From positions 9,052,001 to 9,116,000 of the forward strand of contig NZ_CP072941.1 in assembly GCF_018069625.1 (NCBI RefSeq): a stretch of DNA of 64,000 nucleotides. Reading direction: 5' to 3'. The notes beneath the pieces are model-generated. The model was not told the origin of the DNA and ran no database searches. It was given only the letters and a program-made list of their open reading frames with translations. Below, piece by piece: positions 1 to 7,999 of the stretch (within the stretch, counting starts at the first letter, position 1; each line of letters opens with the position of its first letter). The DNA is from Streptomyces yatensis (GTDB lineage: Bacteria; Actinomycetota; Actinomycetes; Streptomycetales; Streptomycetaceae). Position numbers and translations under genes: made by a program.

Positions 1-1
1 G

Positions 2-133
2 GTCGTCGGCGGTGTGGTGGTGCTGGCAGGCGCCCTGATCGCCCAGACCTCCACCCCGAAGGGCGCCGCCGCCGAGCCGGTGGCGGCCTCGGCGCCGGTC
101 GAGGGGGAGCGGGAGTACACGGCGGGAGGGTGA
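2..133 (+). CDS. C-terminal fragment of a membrane protein (EamA/DMT-like transporter?)
   Basis: The reading frame is open from the window edge to a TGA at 131-133. It encodes about 43 residues: a glycine/valine/leucine-rich hydrophobic segment ending in LAGALIAQ, then a polar Ala/Glu tail. That pattern resembles the last membrane helix and cytoplasmic tail of EamA/DMT exporters. The upstream part lies outside the window, so the family is a guess and only the coding frame is reasonably supported. Confidence 0.5.
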   Translation, partial: VVGGVVVLAGALIAQTSTPKGAAAEPVAASAPVEGEREYTAGG

Positions 134-149
134 CCGGCCCCCGCGCGCC

Positions 150-219
150 GGTGCCCCAGGGCCCCCGCCCCCCGGTGGCCCAGGGCCCCCGCCCCCGGTG
201 ACCAGGGCCCCCGCCCTCC
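150..219. repeat. Three imperfect 23-24 bp tandem repeats in a convergent intergenic gap
   Basis: Three consecutive units start at 150, 174 and 197. Each has the form GGTG, two or three variable bases, then CAGGGCCCCCGCCC and a short C-rich end. They fill the gap between the 3' ends of the partial plus-strand gene and the minus-strand split-barrel gene. Such G/C-rich repeats can stall polymerase, so a terminator role is possible but unproven. Confidence 0.6.
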
Positions 220-227
220 GGGGCGGG

Positions 228-929
228 TCAGAGCCGGGTGAGGTAGCCGGGCACCGGCGTGTCGGGCGCGAGGTCGTCGGCGGGGTCCGGCGCGCCGTAC
301 ACGCGGGCGACGGGCACCACGCCGCTCCAGTGGGGGAGTCCCAGATCCTCGGCGTCGTCGCTGGGCCCGCCGGTGCGGATCTTCGCGGAGACCTCCTCGA
401 GGTCGAGGCCGAGCACGGCGGTGGCGGCCAGCTCCTTGGCGTTGGCGGGCCGGGAGTCGGCGGCGCGGCCGGGCACCACATGGTCCACCAGGGCGTCCAG
501 GGCCGCGGTGCGCTCGGCAGGATCGGTCACCGGGCGGGCGATGCCGTGCACCACCACCGAGCGGTAGTTGATGGAGTGGTGGAACGCCGAGCGGGCCAGG
601 ACCAGCCCGTCGACATGGGTGACGGTGAGACACACCGGCAGCCCCGGCTCCGCGCCGCCCGGCGCGCCCGCCATGCGCAGCGGACGCGCCCCCGTCGAGC
701 CGTGGAGGTACAGCCGCTCCCCGACCCGGCCGTAGAGGGTCGGCAGGACGACGGGGGCGCCGTCGCGTATGAAGCCCAGATGGCAGACGTAGCCCTCGTC
801 GAGGATCGCGTGCACCACCTCCCGGTCGTAGGACGCGCGCTCGCGGGAGCGGGTGGGCACGGTGCGGTCGGTCGGTGCGTAGGCGTTGTCGGGCGCGTTG
901 GTCGCGGCGGTGGCGTCCGGGGCGGGCAT
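228..929 (-). CDS. Pyridoxamine 5'-phosphate oxidase-family flavin split-barrel protein
   Basis: This 233-residue protein has the split-barrel pattern of flavin-nucleotide-binding proteins: an N-terminal helix ending in ILDEGYVCHLGF, strands reading APVVLPTLYGR and LYLHGSTGARPLRM, then VCLTVTHVDGLVLARS and YRSVVVHGIARPV. The start is set at 929 because GGAGG lies 7 nt upstream, although an ATG also exists at 947. It is divergent from the MocR-type regulator at 966. MocR regulators often flank the gene they control and use PLP as effector, so a link to B6-vitamer or flavin chemistry is plausible. The substrate is unknown. Confidence 0.85.
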   Translation of the reverse strand: MPAPDATAATNAPDNAYAPTDRTVPTRSRERASYDREVVHAILDEGYVCHLGFIRDGAPVVLPTLYGRVGERLYLHGSTGARPLRMAGAPGGAEPGLPVCLTVTHVDGLVLARSAFHHSINYRSVVVHGIARPVTDPAERTAALDALVDHVVPGRAADSRPANAKELAATAVLGLDLEEVSAKIRTGGPSDDAEDLGLPHWSGVVPVARVYGAPDPADDLAPDTPVPGYLTRL

Positions 930-941
930 TTGCGTCCTCCA

Positions 942-955
942 TTGCATTAGTGCAA
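942..955. promoter_or_regulatory. Inverted repeat TTGCA-N4-TGCAA in the MocR divergent promoter region
   Basis: TTGCATTAGTGCAA at 942-955 is a dyad with 5-bp arms and 12 of 14 symmetric positions. It is followed by a related half-site ending TTTGTGCTAG (963-972). It lies in the short gap between the split-barrel gene start (929) and the MocR start (966), which fits an autoregulatory operator. Confidence 0.5.
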
Positions 956-965
956 AATAGCGTTT

Positions 966-2294
966 GTGCTAGGAGAATATCCGATCGTCGGCCGACGCGC
1001 AGCCGAGATCGCGGCCAGTGTGGAGCGCGCGGTCGGCGCCGGCGAGCTGCCACCGGGCCAACTGCTGCCGCCCTTGCGGGAGTTGGCGCAGCGGCTGAGC
1101 GTGAATCCCAATACGGTCGCGGCCGCCTATCGCGTGCTGCGCGAACGGGGCGTGATCGAAACGGCGGGGCGCCGGGGGAGCCGGGTGCGCTCGCGCCCCT
1201 CCAGTACGCCCCGCGAGTGGATCGGCGTCGATGCCACCGGGGCGCGCGATCTGTCGAGCGGCAACCCCGACCCCGCGCTGCTGCCCCCGCTCGGCGCGCC
1301 GCTCGCGGCGGCCGCGGCCCGCGCGGCGGAGCGCCCCACGCTGTACGGCGCGCCGGACGTCGTCCCCGAGGTCGCCGAACTCGCCCGGGCCGCCCTCGAC
1401 GCGGACGGGGTGCCGGCCGGGCCGGTCGCCGTCACCTCCGGCGCGCTCGACGCGATCGAGCGGGTGCTGGCCGCGCATCTGCGTCCCGGTGACGCGGTCG
1501 CGGTCGAGGACCCCGGCTGGGGCAGTCTGCTCGACCTGATCCCGGCGCTCGGGCTGCGCGCCGTCCCGGTCGGGGTCGACGACGACGGACCGCTGCCCGA
1601 GCGGGTGGAGCAGGCGCTGGCCCAGGGGGCGCGGGCGCTGGTGGTCACCGACCGGGCGCAGAACCCGACCGGCGCGGTGGTGAGCGCGACCCGCGCCCGC
1701 GAGCTGCGAGCGGTGCTCGCGGCCCACCCTTCCGTGCTGCTGATCGAGGACGACCACGGGCACGGCATCGTGGACCTCCCGCTGCGCCCCCTGGCCGGGG
1801 GTACCGACCACTGGGCGCTGGTCCGCTCCACCGCCAAGGCCTACGGCCCCGATCTACGGCTCGCGGTGCTCACCGGCGACCCCGTCACCCTGGACCGGGT
1901 GCGCGGCCGCCAGCGGCTGGGGCCGGGCTGGGTCAGCCATCTGCTGCAGGACACGGTCGGCGGGCTGTGGCGGACGGGCGCGGTCGACGCGGCGGCGGTG
2001 GCGGCGTCGTACGACACACGGCGCGCCGCGCTGGTGCGGGCGCTGCGGGAGCGGGGGATCGCCGCGCACGGGCGGAGCGGGATGAATGTGTGGGTGCCGG
2101 TCCCGGACGAGACCGGCGCCGTCGCCCGGCTGCTGGCCTCGGGCTGGGCCGTCGCCCCCGGGGCGCGCTTCCGCGTGGCCTCGCCACCGGGGATCCGGCT
2201 GACGGTCTCGCCGCTGGCCGCCGACGAGATCGAGACGGTCGCCGCCGCGGTGGCCGCGGCGGCGGGGGCGACGGTCTCGGGGCGGCTGGATTGA
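966..2294 (+). CDS. MocR/PdxR-type regulator: GntR winged helix fused to a class I aminotransferase fold
   Basis: This 442-residue protein begins with a GntR-like winged helix (residues 5-75; LSVNPNTVAAAYRVLRERGVIE is the recognition region). An aminotransferase fold of about 350 residues follows. Its PLP Lys is in STAKAYGPDLRLAVLTG near residue 290, and RAQNPTGAVVS and IEDDHGHGI are family motifs. MocR proteins sense PLP or amino-acid aldimines and usually act on a divergent neighbour, here the split-barrel protein. The start is a GTG with no clear ribosome site. The TGA stop is the first base block of repeat copy A. Confidence 0.88.
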   Translation: MLGEYPIVGRRAAEIAASVERAVGAGELPPGQLLPPLRELAQRLSVNPNTVAAAYRVLRERGVIETAGRRGSRVRSRPSSTPREWIGVDATGARDLSSGNPDPALLPPLGAPLAAAAARAAERPTLYGAPDVVPEVAELARAALDADGVPAGPVAVTSGALDAIERVLAAHLRPGDAVAVEDPGWGSLLDLIPALGLRAVPVGVDDDGPLPERVEQALAQGARALVVTDRAQNPTGAVVSATRARELRAVLAAHPSVLLIEDDHGHGIVDLPLRPLAGGTDHWALVRSTAKAYGPDLRLAVLTGDPVTLDRVRGRQRLGPGWVSHLLQDTVGGLWRTGAVDAAAVAASYDTRRAALVRALRERGIAAHGRSGMNVWVPVPDETGAVARLLASGWAVAPGARFRVASPPGIRLTVSPLAADEIETVAAAVAAAAGATVSGRLD

Positions 2295-2387
2295 GCGCTC
2301 CGCCGGAAGTGTCGCGATGCGTCGTCGGCCGACGGCGGCCCCGTCGCGGCCGGCCGCCCACGCGGCGGAGCCGCCCCACATCGACAC
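2292..2387. repeat. Dispersed intergenic repeat, copy A (beginning at a stop codon)
   Basis: The segment starts with the TGA of the MocR gene. It reads GAGCGCTCCGC, GGAAGTG, CGCGA, GTCGT, CGGCGG, GGCCGG, CGCCCA, then GCGGCGGAGCCGC and ATCGACAC. The same blocks in the same order recur at 7900-7991. Both copies fill a gap between convergent genes and contain the small hairpin GCGGC-GGA-GCCGC (2362-2374 here). A transcription-terminating role is likely; the origin is unknown. Confidence 0.75.
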
Positions 2388-2398
2388 ATCTGACCTGC

Positions 2399-3406
2399 TC
2401 AGGAGCCTGTGCGATGGACCCGTATGGTGCGGGTGCGTCCGCCGGACGCGGCCCGGGACGCGCCGGAGCGCCGCTGGGTCAAAGCCGCGCCGATGAGGAC
2501 GACGGCCGCGCCCACCGGCGTGTTCCAGGTGAGGTGTTCCCCGAGGATCGCCACGCCCGCGGTGGTGGCGATCACCGGGACGAAGTAGGTGACCATCATC
2601 GCCGTCGTCGGGCCGACCTCATCCACGAGCCCGTACTGGACCAGGAACGCCACGCCGGTGCCCAGCGCGCCCAGGGCGAGCACGGAGAGCACGGGCAGCA
2701 GGGGGAAGGAGGTGGGCGACGTCGCGAACACCGGTGCGACGAGGGCGAGTTGCACGGTACCGAGCAGCAGCTGGCCGCCGGACATCGACAGATGGGAGTG
2801 GCCCGTGTCGCTCAGCGTGCGCCGGACGTACTGCCAGCCGACCGCGTAGCTGGCCGAGGCGATCAGCGCCAGCACCGTGCCCAGCGGGTCCTGGCCGGAG
2901 AAGCCCTGCCAGGCGCCCAGCACGATCAACACGCCGATGAAGCCGAGCCCGAGACCCGCGACACGCTGACGGCTCGGCCGGTCGTCGGAGACCACGACCA
3001 CCGCGAGCAGCATCCCCCACAGCGGCGAGGCGGCGTTGCAGATACCGGCCAGGGTGGAGGGGATGGTCAGCTCGGCGTAGGCGAACAGCGAGAACGGCAG
3101 TGCGTTGAGGAAGAACGCGGCCACCGCCAGATGGCCCCAGACCCGCGCCCCGCGCGGTAGCCGCTCCCGCTGCACCACCAGCGTCACGAGCAGCACGGCG
3201 GTGCCGAACAGCATCCGCCCGAGCGTGACGTACAAGGGGGCGAACGCCTCGTTGCCCACCTTGATGAAGAGAAAGCTGAAACCCCAGATCAGGGAGAGCA
3301 CGCCGAAGCGGATCCGCCAGTCGAGGAGCGGTCGGCGGGCGGGGGAGGAGGGGGTCTCCGCGGTGGAGGCGGCGGCAGGGGGTGCCGAGGCGGGCGCTGA
3401 GGTCAT
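2399..3406 (-). CDS. EamA/DMT family exporter
   Basis: This 335-residue inner-membrane protein has about ten hydrophobic helices arranged as two EamA repeats. The first starts near residue 32 (FGVLSLIWGFSFLFIKVG), and a PLYVTLGRMLFG motif follows helix 2. The second half ends with EHLTWNTPVGAAVVLIGAALT, the usual EamA finish. The N-terminal 30 residues are Ala/Pro-rich and disordered. It is divergent from a LysR regulator (3480), a standard arrangement for metabolite exporters. The substrate cannot be read from sequence. Confidence 0.9.
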   Translation of the reverse strand: MTSAPASAPPAAASTAETPSSPARRPLLDWRIRFGVLSLIWGFSFLFIKVGNEAFAPLYVTLGRMLFGTAVLLVTLVVQRERLPRGARVWGHLAVAAFFLNALPFSLFAYAELTIPSTLAGICNAASPLWGMLLAVVVVSDDRPSRQRVAGLGLGFIGVLIVLGAWQGFSGQDPLGTVLALIASASYAVGWQYVRRTLSDTGHSHLSMSGGQLLLGTVQLALVAPVFATSPTSFPLLPVLSVLALGALGTGVAFLVQYGLVDEVGPTTAMMVTYFVPVIATTAGVAILGEHLTWNTPVGAAVVLIGAALTQRRSGASRAASGGRTRTIRVHRTGS

Positions 3407-3466
3407 GCCCTTACGATGTGGGCTACAACCTCTTAGGACAAGCGAGATTTCGTTCGCGGTATCGCG

Positions 3467-3479
3467 TAGGATTCCTTAC
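3467..3479 (+). promoter_or_regulatory. -10 element TAGGAT placing the LysR start at +1 (leaderless)
   Basis: TAGGAT (3467-3472) fits the TAnnnT -10 pattern and is followed by exactly 7 nt before the ATG at 3480. No ribosome site is present. This suggests a leaderless transcript. The odd dyad AGGA-T-TCCT (3468-3476) overlaps the element and could be part of the LysR site. Confidence 0.5.
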
Positions 3480-4391
3480 ATGTTGTTGAACCTGGATCGC
3501 CTACGGACGTTGCACGCCGTGGCCCGCCACGGCTCCGTGAGCGGCGCCGCCGAGGGGCTGCACGTCACCACCTCCGCCGTCTCCCAGCAACTCGCCAAGC
3601 TGGAGCGGGAGACCGGTCAGCAACTGCTCGCCAAGAACGGGCGCGGGATCCGGCTCACCGACGCCGGGCGGCTGCTCTCCGACCACGCGGCGCGCATCCT
3701 CTCCCAGGTGGAGCTGGCCCAGGCGGATCTGGAGGCGCAGCGTGGCCATGCCGTCGGCGAGCTGCTGCTGGGCGCCTTCCCGACCGCCGTCCGCGGTCTC
3801 TTCCCCGAAGCCCTGGGCCGACTGCGCACCGAGCATCCGCAGCTGAATGTGCGGCTGCAGGAGATGGAGCCCGATGAGTCGGTGCCCTCGGTGGTGCGCG
3901 GCGACATCGATCTGGCCGTGGTCCTGGACTGGTACAACAAGCCCCTGCCGATGCCCGGCGGGCTGGTGAAGGCCGCCCTGCTGGACGACCCGGTGGATGT
4001 GGCGATGCCCGCCGACCACCCCCTCGCCCACCGCCGCGCGGTCGAGCCGGAGGACTTCGTGGACGACGAGTGGGTCTCCTGGCCCAAGGGCGGGTTCTGC
4101 TACGACTGGCTGATGGTGACCCTGCGCGGCAAGGGCATCGAGCCGAGGATCCGGCACACCGCGCATGAGCACCACACCCAGCTCTCGCTGATCGCCGCCG
4201 GGCTGGGCATCGCCGTGGTGCCCCGGCTGGGCCGCGGCCCGGTGCCCGAGGGGGTGCGGATGGTGCCCGTCAGCCAGCCCACGATGCGGCGGCACATCTA
4301 CGCGATCTGGCGCGCGGACGCCGACCGCAGGCCCTCGATCCGGGCGGCGGTCGAGGTGCTGCGCTCCGTCGGCGAGAAGATCATCGACTGA
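3480..4391 (+). CDS. LysR family transcriptional regulator
   Basis: This 303-residue LysR protein has an N-terminal winged helix (residues 3-62; SVSGAAEGLHVTTSAVSQQLAKLE). A long linker helix and a periplasmic-binding-protein-like effector domain follow. It is divergent from the EamA exporter, its likely target. The ATG at 3480 is the first that gives a complete DNA-binding domain, and a -10-like TAGGAT lies 7 nt upstream. It ends 38 bp before a convergent gene, with a strong hairpin between them. Confidence 0.92.
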   Translation: MLLNLDRLRTLHAVARHGSVSGAAEGLHVTTSAVSQQLAKLERETGQQLLAKNGRGIRLTDAGRLLSDHAARILSQVELAQADLEAQRGHAVGELLLGAFPTAVRGLFPEALGRLRTEHPQLNVRLQEMEPDESVPSVVRGDIDLAVVLDWYNKPLPMPGGLVKAALLDDPVDVAMPADHPLAHRRAVEPEDFVDDEWVSWPKGGFCYDWLMVTLRGKGIEPRIRHTAHEHHTQLSLIAAGLGIAVVPRLGRGPVPEGVRMVPVSQPTMRRHIYAIWRADADRRPSIRAAVEVLRSVGEKIID

Positions 4392-4401
4392 CCCGCCGAC
4401 C

Positions 4402-4431
4402 GACCCGGAGCCCCCGCCCGGGGCCCGGGTC
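4402..4431. terminator. Bidirectional terminator hairpin
   Basis: Arms 4402-4414 and 4420-4431 pair as GACCCGG(A)GCCCC with GGGGCCCGGGTC, with one bulged A and a 5-nt loop. It lies between the convergent LysR and split-barrel genes and overlaps the stop codon of the latter. Confidence 0.7.
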
Positions 4432-4897
4432 AGCCCTGTGGCATCTTGCGGAAGTCCCAGGAGCGGATCGCCTCGGGGGCCAGACGCAGCCATGCGTGGC
4501 GCCCGTCGTGCGGCATGGCGTCCAGGCCGAAGTACTTCGCCGCGAACATCCGCTCGGGCGTGTCGAGTTCGGGGCACGACACGCCGGTGCGCGGCGCCTC
4601 GCCGATCGGGACCGCCTCGCCGGAGAGCTCCACCCCGCGCAGTTCGCCGTAGTCGTGTCCGTCGTCGACCACCACCGCGATCCGCGGATCGCGGCGCAGC
4701 TCGGCCCAGCGGCGGCTGCGGGTCAGGGAGTACAGCCACAGGGCGGCGCCGTCCCAGCAGAACCACAGCGGGCTGATATGCGGCCGCCCGTCCGCGGCCA
4801 CGGTCGCCACCCGGCAGGTGCGCTGTTCGGCGAGGAAGGCGTCCAGCTCGTCCTGGGCCATCATGATGCGGCGTCCCCGCCGCTGGGTGACGGTCAT
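4430..4897 (-). CDS. PPOX-class flavin/F420 split-barrel protein
   Basis: This protein of about 155 residues contains the split-barrel motifs ELDAFLAEQRTCRVATVAAD, GRPHISPLWFCWDG, LYSLTRSRRWAELRRDPRIA and VELSGEAVPI. These are typical of small actinobacterial pyridoxamine-oxidase-like proteins, many of which use FMN or F420. The start at 4897 is preceded by GGGAGG about 11 nt away. Alternative in-frame ATGs at 4861-4864 have no ribosome site. It is divergent from the isochorismatase-like gene. The substrate is unknown. Confidence 0.82.
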   Translation of the reverse strand: MTVTQRRGRRIMMAQDELDAFLAEQRTCRVATVAADGRPHISPLWFCWDGAALWLYSLTRSRRWAELRRDPRIAVVVDDGHDYGELRGVELSGEAVPIGEAPRTGVSCPELDTPERMFAAKYFGLDAMPHDGRHAWLRLAPEAIRSWDFRKMPQG

Positions 4898-4984
4898 CCG
4901 ACCCTGTACCTCCCGGTCACTGGATGTGCGGCACAGGATGATGGCTCTTCCTTGATGACGCAAGGGACGCTACTCTCCGGCGCC

Positions 4985-5659
4985 GTGACCCCGAGCCCCC
5001 GCGAAGACCTGGTGGAACTGCTCCGGCCGCAAGCCTGCGCCCTGCTCACCGTCGAATGCCAGCGCGGTGTGGTGGGCCCGGACAGCGCCCTGCCCGAACT
5101 GGCCGCCGTGGCCCAGGAGTCCGGTGCGCTCGGGCGTGTCGCCCAGCTGGTGGCGGCCGCCCACGACACGGGCGTCCAGGTGCTGCACGCGGTGGCCGAG
5201 CGGCGCGCCGACGGACGCGGCGCGAACCGCAACGCACCCCTGTTCCGGGCCGTCGAGCGGCTGCCGGTCCGGCAGCTCACCGGAAGCGCGGCGGTGGAGA
5301 TCGCCGAACCGGTTCCGGTGGCCGCCGAGGACCTGGTCGTACGGCGGCTGCACGGCCTCTCGCCGATCGCCGGGACCGAGGTGGACGCGCTGCTGCGCAA
5401 TCTGGGCTGCCGCACGCTGGTCATCACCGGCGTGTCGGCCAATGTGGCGATCCCGGCCGCCGTCTTCGACGCCGTCAACCTCGGCTATACGGCCGTGGTG
5501 CCCGAGGACGCGATCGCCGGGGTGCCCGCCTCGTACACCCCGGCGATGGTCCGCCACACCCTCGCCCTCGTGGCCGCCGTCACCGCGGCCGACGAGGTGG
5601 TCGCCTGCTGGCGGAGGACGGCCGTCACGCCATCCAGATCGAGCTTCCCTGCACCTTGA
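4985..5659 (+). CDS. Isochorismatase-fold protein lacking the cysteine-hydrolase triad
   Basis: The fold is recognisable from ALLTVECQRGVVG, LVITGVSANVAIPAAVFDA and YTAVVPEDAIAG (about 224 residues). The family triad is Asp-Lys-Cys. Here the Asp position is Glu24 and the Cys position is Ala155, and the whole protein has no lysine. True isochorismatases also lack the Cys but keep the Asp. The GTG at 4985 has TACTCT 8 nt upstream and is probably leaderless; an in-frame ATG at 4955 has no ribosome site. The 3' end overlaps the Rieske gene by 35 bp, tail to tail. Confidence 0.82.
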   Translation: MTPSPREDLVELLRPQACALLTVECQRGVVGPDSALPELAAVAQESGALGRVAQLVAAAHDTGVQVLHAVAERRADGRGANRNAPLFRAVERLPVRQLTGSAAVEIAEPVPVAAEDLVVRRLHGLSPIAGTEVDALLRNLGCRTLVITGVSANVAIPAAVFDAVNLGYTAVVPEDAIAGVPASYTPAMVRHTLALVAAVTAADEVVACWRRTAVTPSRSSFPAP

Positions 5660-6119
5660 TCTGCGCGCCCGGCAGCGGCTTCTGCGCCGGTCCGCCCTTC
5701 ACGCTGCCGTCGGTGATGTCGAACTTGCTCTGGTGGCACGGGCAGTTGATGGTGCCGCCGGTCACATCGCCGACCGAGCAGCCCTGGTGCGTACAGATCG
5801 ACGAGAACGCCTTGAACTCGCCCGCCTTGGGCTGGGTCACCACGACCTTGTGGTCCTTGAAGACCATGCCGCCGCCCTCGGGGATCTGGGAGGTCTTGGC
5901 CAGTTCCATACCGTCCCCGCCGGCCGACTGACCGCCCTCCGCGCTCTGCGACGGCTGCGAACCGCCGGCGTCCTGGGCGCTGCCCGCGCTGCCGCTGTCC
6001 GAATCGCCGCTGTCGTCCTTGCCGCATGCGGCAAGCGTGGCGGCCAGCCCGGCCGCTCCCGCCGCGGTGACGACGGCGCGGCGGGTGGTGCCCTGCCCGT
6101 TGATTGCCGACTGCGTCAT
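5625..6119 (-). CDS. Tat-exported Rieske [2Fe-2S] lipoprotein
   Basis: This 164-residue protein starts with a twin-arginine-like TTRRAVV, a hydrophobic stretch and a lipobox LAAC (Cys32). A Ser/Gly/Asp linker follows to about residue 70. The Rieske domain has CTHQGC (Cys109, His111, Cys114) and CPCHQS (Cys126, Cys128, His129). The expected ligands are Cys109/His111/Cys126/His129, with a Cys114-Cys128 disulphide. This is a small stand-alone electron carrier on the outer face of the membrane, with no partner enzyme next to it. Its 3' end overlaps the isochorismatase-like gene. Confidence 0.92.
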   Translation of the reverse strand: MTQSAINGQGTTRRAVVTAAGAAGLAATLAACGKDDSGDSDSGSAGSAQDAGGSQPSQSAEGGQSAGGDGMELAKTSQIPEGGGMVFKDHKVVVTQPKAGEFKAFSSICTHQGCSVGDVTGGTINCPCHQSKFDITDGSVKGGPAQKPLPGAQIKVQGSSIWMA

Positions 6120-6282
6120 GGTGGTGCCTCCTGATCAGGGGACGTTTCTCTCCCATACGGATGGCCCGGCCCCCGCGTTCAGCCATCTGCGGGCGTCCTC
6201 GGGCCCGGTTGGGGAATTCGCCGGGCCCGGTTCGGGAAATCGCTTTGCCGACCGGGCGGCCGGGCCGTGAGAATGCCGGACC

Positions 6283-7902
6283 ATGGGACATCTGGAGGCC
6301 GCGCACCTCGCCTTTTTCCTGCCCGACGGACGACTGCTGCTCGGCGATGTGTCGTTCCGCGTCGCGGAGGGCACGGTGGCCGCCCTGGTCGGGCCCAACG
6401 GGGCGGGCAAGACCACGCTGCTGCGGCTGGTCTCCGGCGAGGTGGAGCCGCACGGCGGCACGGTCACGGTCAGCGGCTCGCTCGGGGTGATGCCGCAGTT
6501 CATCGGCTCCGTGCGCGATGAGCGGACGGTGCGCGACCTGCTGGTGTCGGTGGCCCAGCCCCGGGTCCGCGAGGCCGCCCGCGCGGTCGACGCGGCCGAG
6601 CTGGCGATCATGGAGCGGGACGACGAGGCCGCCCAGATGGCCTACGCCCAGAGCCTGAGCGACTGGGCCGAGGCGCGTGGCTACGAGGCCGAGACGGTAT
6701 GGGACATGTGCACCACGGCGGCGCTCGGAGTGCCGTACGAACGGGCCCAGTGGCGCCAGGTGCGCACCCTCAGCGGCGGTGAGCAGAAGCGGCTGGTGCT
6801 GGAGGCGCTGCTGCGCGGGCCCGACGATGTGCTGCTGCTGGACGAGCCGGACAACTACCTGGATGTGCCGGGCAAGCAGTGGCTGGAGGAGCGGCTGCGC
6901 GAGACCCGTAAGACCGTGCTGTTCATCAGCCACGACCGGGAACTGCTGGCCCGCGCCGCCGACCGGATCGTCAGCGTCGAGCCGAGCCCGGCGGGCAGCG
7001 ATGTGTGGGTGCACGGCGCCGGCTTCGCCACCTACCACGACGCCCGCGAGGAGCGGTTCGAGCGCTTCGAGGAACTCCGGCGGCGCTGGGACGAGAAGCA
7101 TGCCCAGCTCAAACGGCTGGTGCTGGACATGCAGCGGTACGCGGCGCGCAGCGATGAGATGGCCTCCCGCTACCAGGCCGCCAAGACCCGGCTGCGGAAG
7201 TTCGAGGAGGCAGGGCCGCCACCGGAGCCCCCGCGCAAACAGGACATCACCATGCGGCTCGCGGGCGGACGCACCGGGGTGCGGGCGCTGACCTGCCGGG
7301 CGCTGGAGCTGGAGGGCCTGATGCGCCCCTTCGACCTGGAGGTCTTCTACGGTGAGCGGGTGGCCGTCCTGGGGTCCAACGGCTCGGGCAAGTCCCACTT
7401 CCTGCGGCTCCTGGCGGGCCAGAGCGTCGACCACCGGGGGGAGTGGAAGCTGGGCGCGCGGGTCGTGCCCGGTCACTTCGCCCAGACCCACGCCCATCCG
7501 GAGCTCTTCGGGCGCACGCTGGTCGACATCCTGTGGACCGAGCACGCCCGGGACCGGGGCCGCGCGATGAGCGCGCTACGGCGCTATGAGCTCGACCGCC
7601 AGGGCGACCAGACCTTCGACCGGCTCTCGGGCGGTCAGCAGGCCCGGTTCCAGATCCTGCTGCTCGAACTGGCCGGGACGACCGCGCTGCTGCTGGACGA
7701 GCCCACGGACAACCTGGACCTGGAGTCGGCCGAAGCGCTGCAGGACGGGCTCGGCGCCTATGACGGGACGGTGCTGGCTGTCACCCATGACCGCTGGTTC
7801 GCGCGGTCCTTCGACCGCTTCCTGGTCTTCGGTTCGGACGGTGTCGTCCGCGAGACGGCGGAGCCGGTCTGGGACGAGCGCCGCGTCGACCGGGTCCGCT
7901 GA
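6283..7902 (+). CDS. ABC-F family dual-ATPase protein
   Basis: This 539-residue protein has two nucleotide-binding domains in one chain and no membrane segment. Domain 1 has Walker A GPNGAGKTT (37-45), signature LSGGEQKR (163-170) and Walker B VLLLDEPDNYLD. A charged linker of about 80 residues follows. Domain 2 has GSNGSGKSH (365-373), LSGGQQARF (about 448-456) and LLLDEPTDNLD. ABC-F proteins act on ribosomes (translation factors or antibiotic protection) rather than in transport. Which of these applies cannot be told. Its TGA is the first codon of repeat copy B. Confidence 0.92.
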   Translation: MGHLEAAHLAFFLPDGRLLLGDVSFRVAEGTVAALVGPNGAGKTTLLRLVSGEVEPHGGTVTVSGSLGVMPQFIGSVRDERTVRDLLVSVAQPRVREAARAVDAAELAIMERDDEAAQMAYAQSLSDWAEARGYEAETVWDMCTTAALGVPYERAQWRQVRTLSGGEQKRLVLEALLRGPDDVLLLDEPDNYLDVPGKQWLEERLRETRKTVLFISHDRELLARAADRIVSVEPSPAGSDVWVHGAGFATYHDAREERFERFEELRRRWDEKHAQLKRLVLDMQRYAARSDEMASRYQAAKTRLRKFEEAGPPPEPPRKQDITMRLAGGRTGVRALTCRALELEGLMRPFDLEVFYGERVAVLGSNGSGKSHFLRLLAGQSVDHRGEWKLGARVVPGHFAQTHAHPELFGRTLVDILWTEHARDRGRAMSALRRYELDRQGDQTFDRLSGGQQARFQILLLELAGTTALLLDEPTDNLDLESAEALQDGLGAYDGTVLAVTHDRWFARSFDRFLVFGSDGVVRETAEPVWDERRVDRVR

Positions 7903-7991
7903 GCGCTCCGCGGGAAGTGCCGCGAGGTGCGTCGTTCATCCGCGGCGGTGTCGTGGCCGGTCGCCCATGCGGCGGAGCCGCGTATCGACAC
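7900..7991. repeat. Dispersed intergenic repeat, copy B (beginning at a stop codon)
   Basis: This segment shows the same ordered blocks as 2292-2387 and starts at the TGA of the ABC-F gene. It includes GAGCGCTCCGC, GGAAGTG, GGCCGGTCGCCCA, the hairpin GCGGC-GGA-GCCGC (7969-7981) and ATCGACAC. It again fills a gap between convergent genes. Confidence 0.75.
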
Positions 7992-7999
7992 GCCGCGGA

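Noticed and set aside
5485..7545. A 686-residue minus-strand frame over the ABC-F gene
   Set aside because: Shadow of the ABC-F, Rieske and isochorismatase-like genes; the third-position GC pattern belongs to those frames.
7774..7780. TGTCACC inside the ABC-F gene
   Set aside because: Internal to a coding region without a spaced -10 box.
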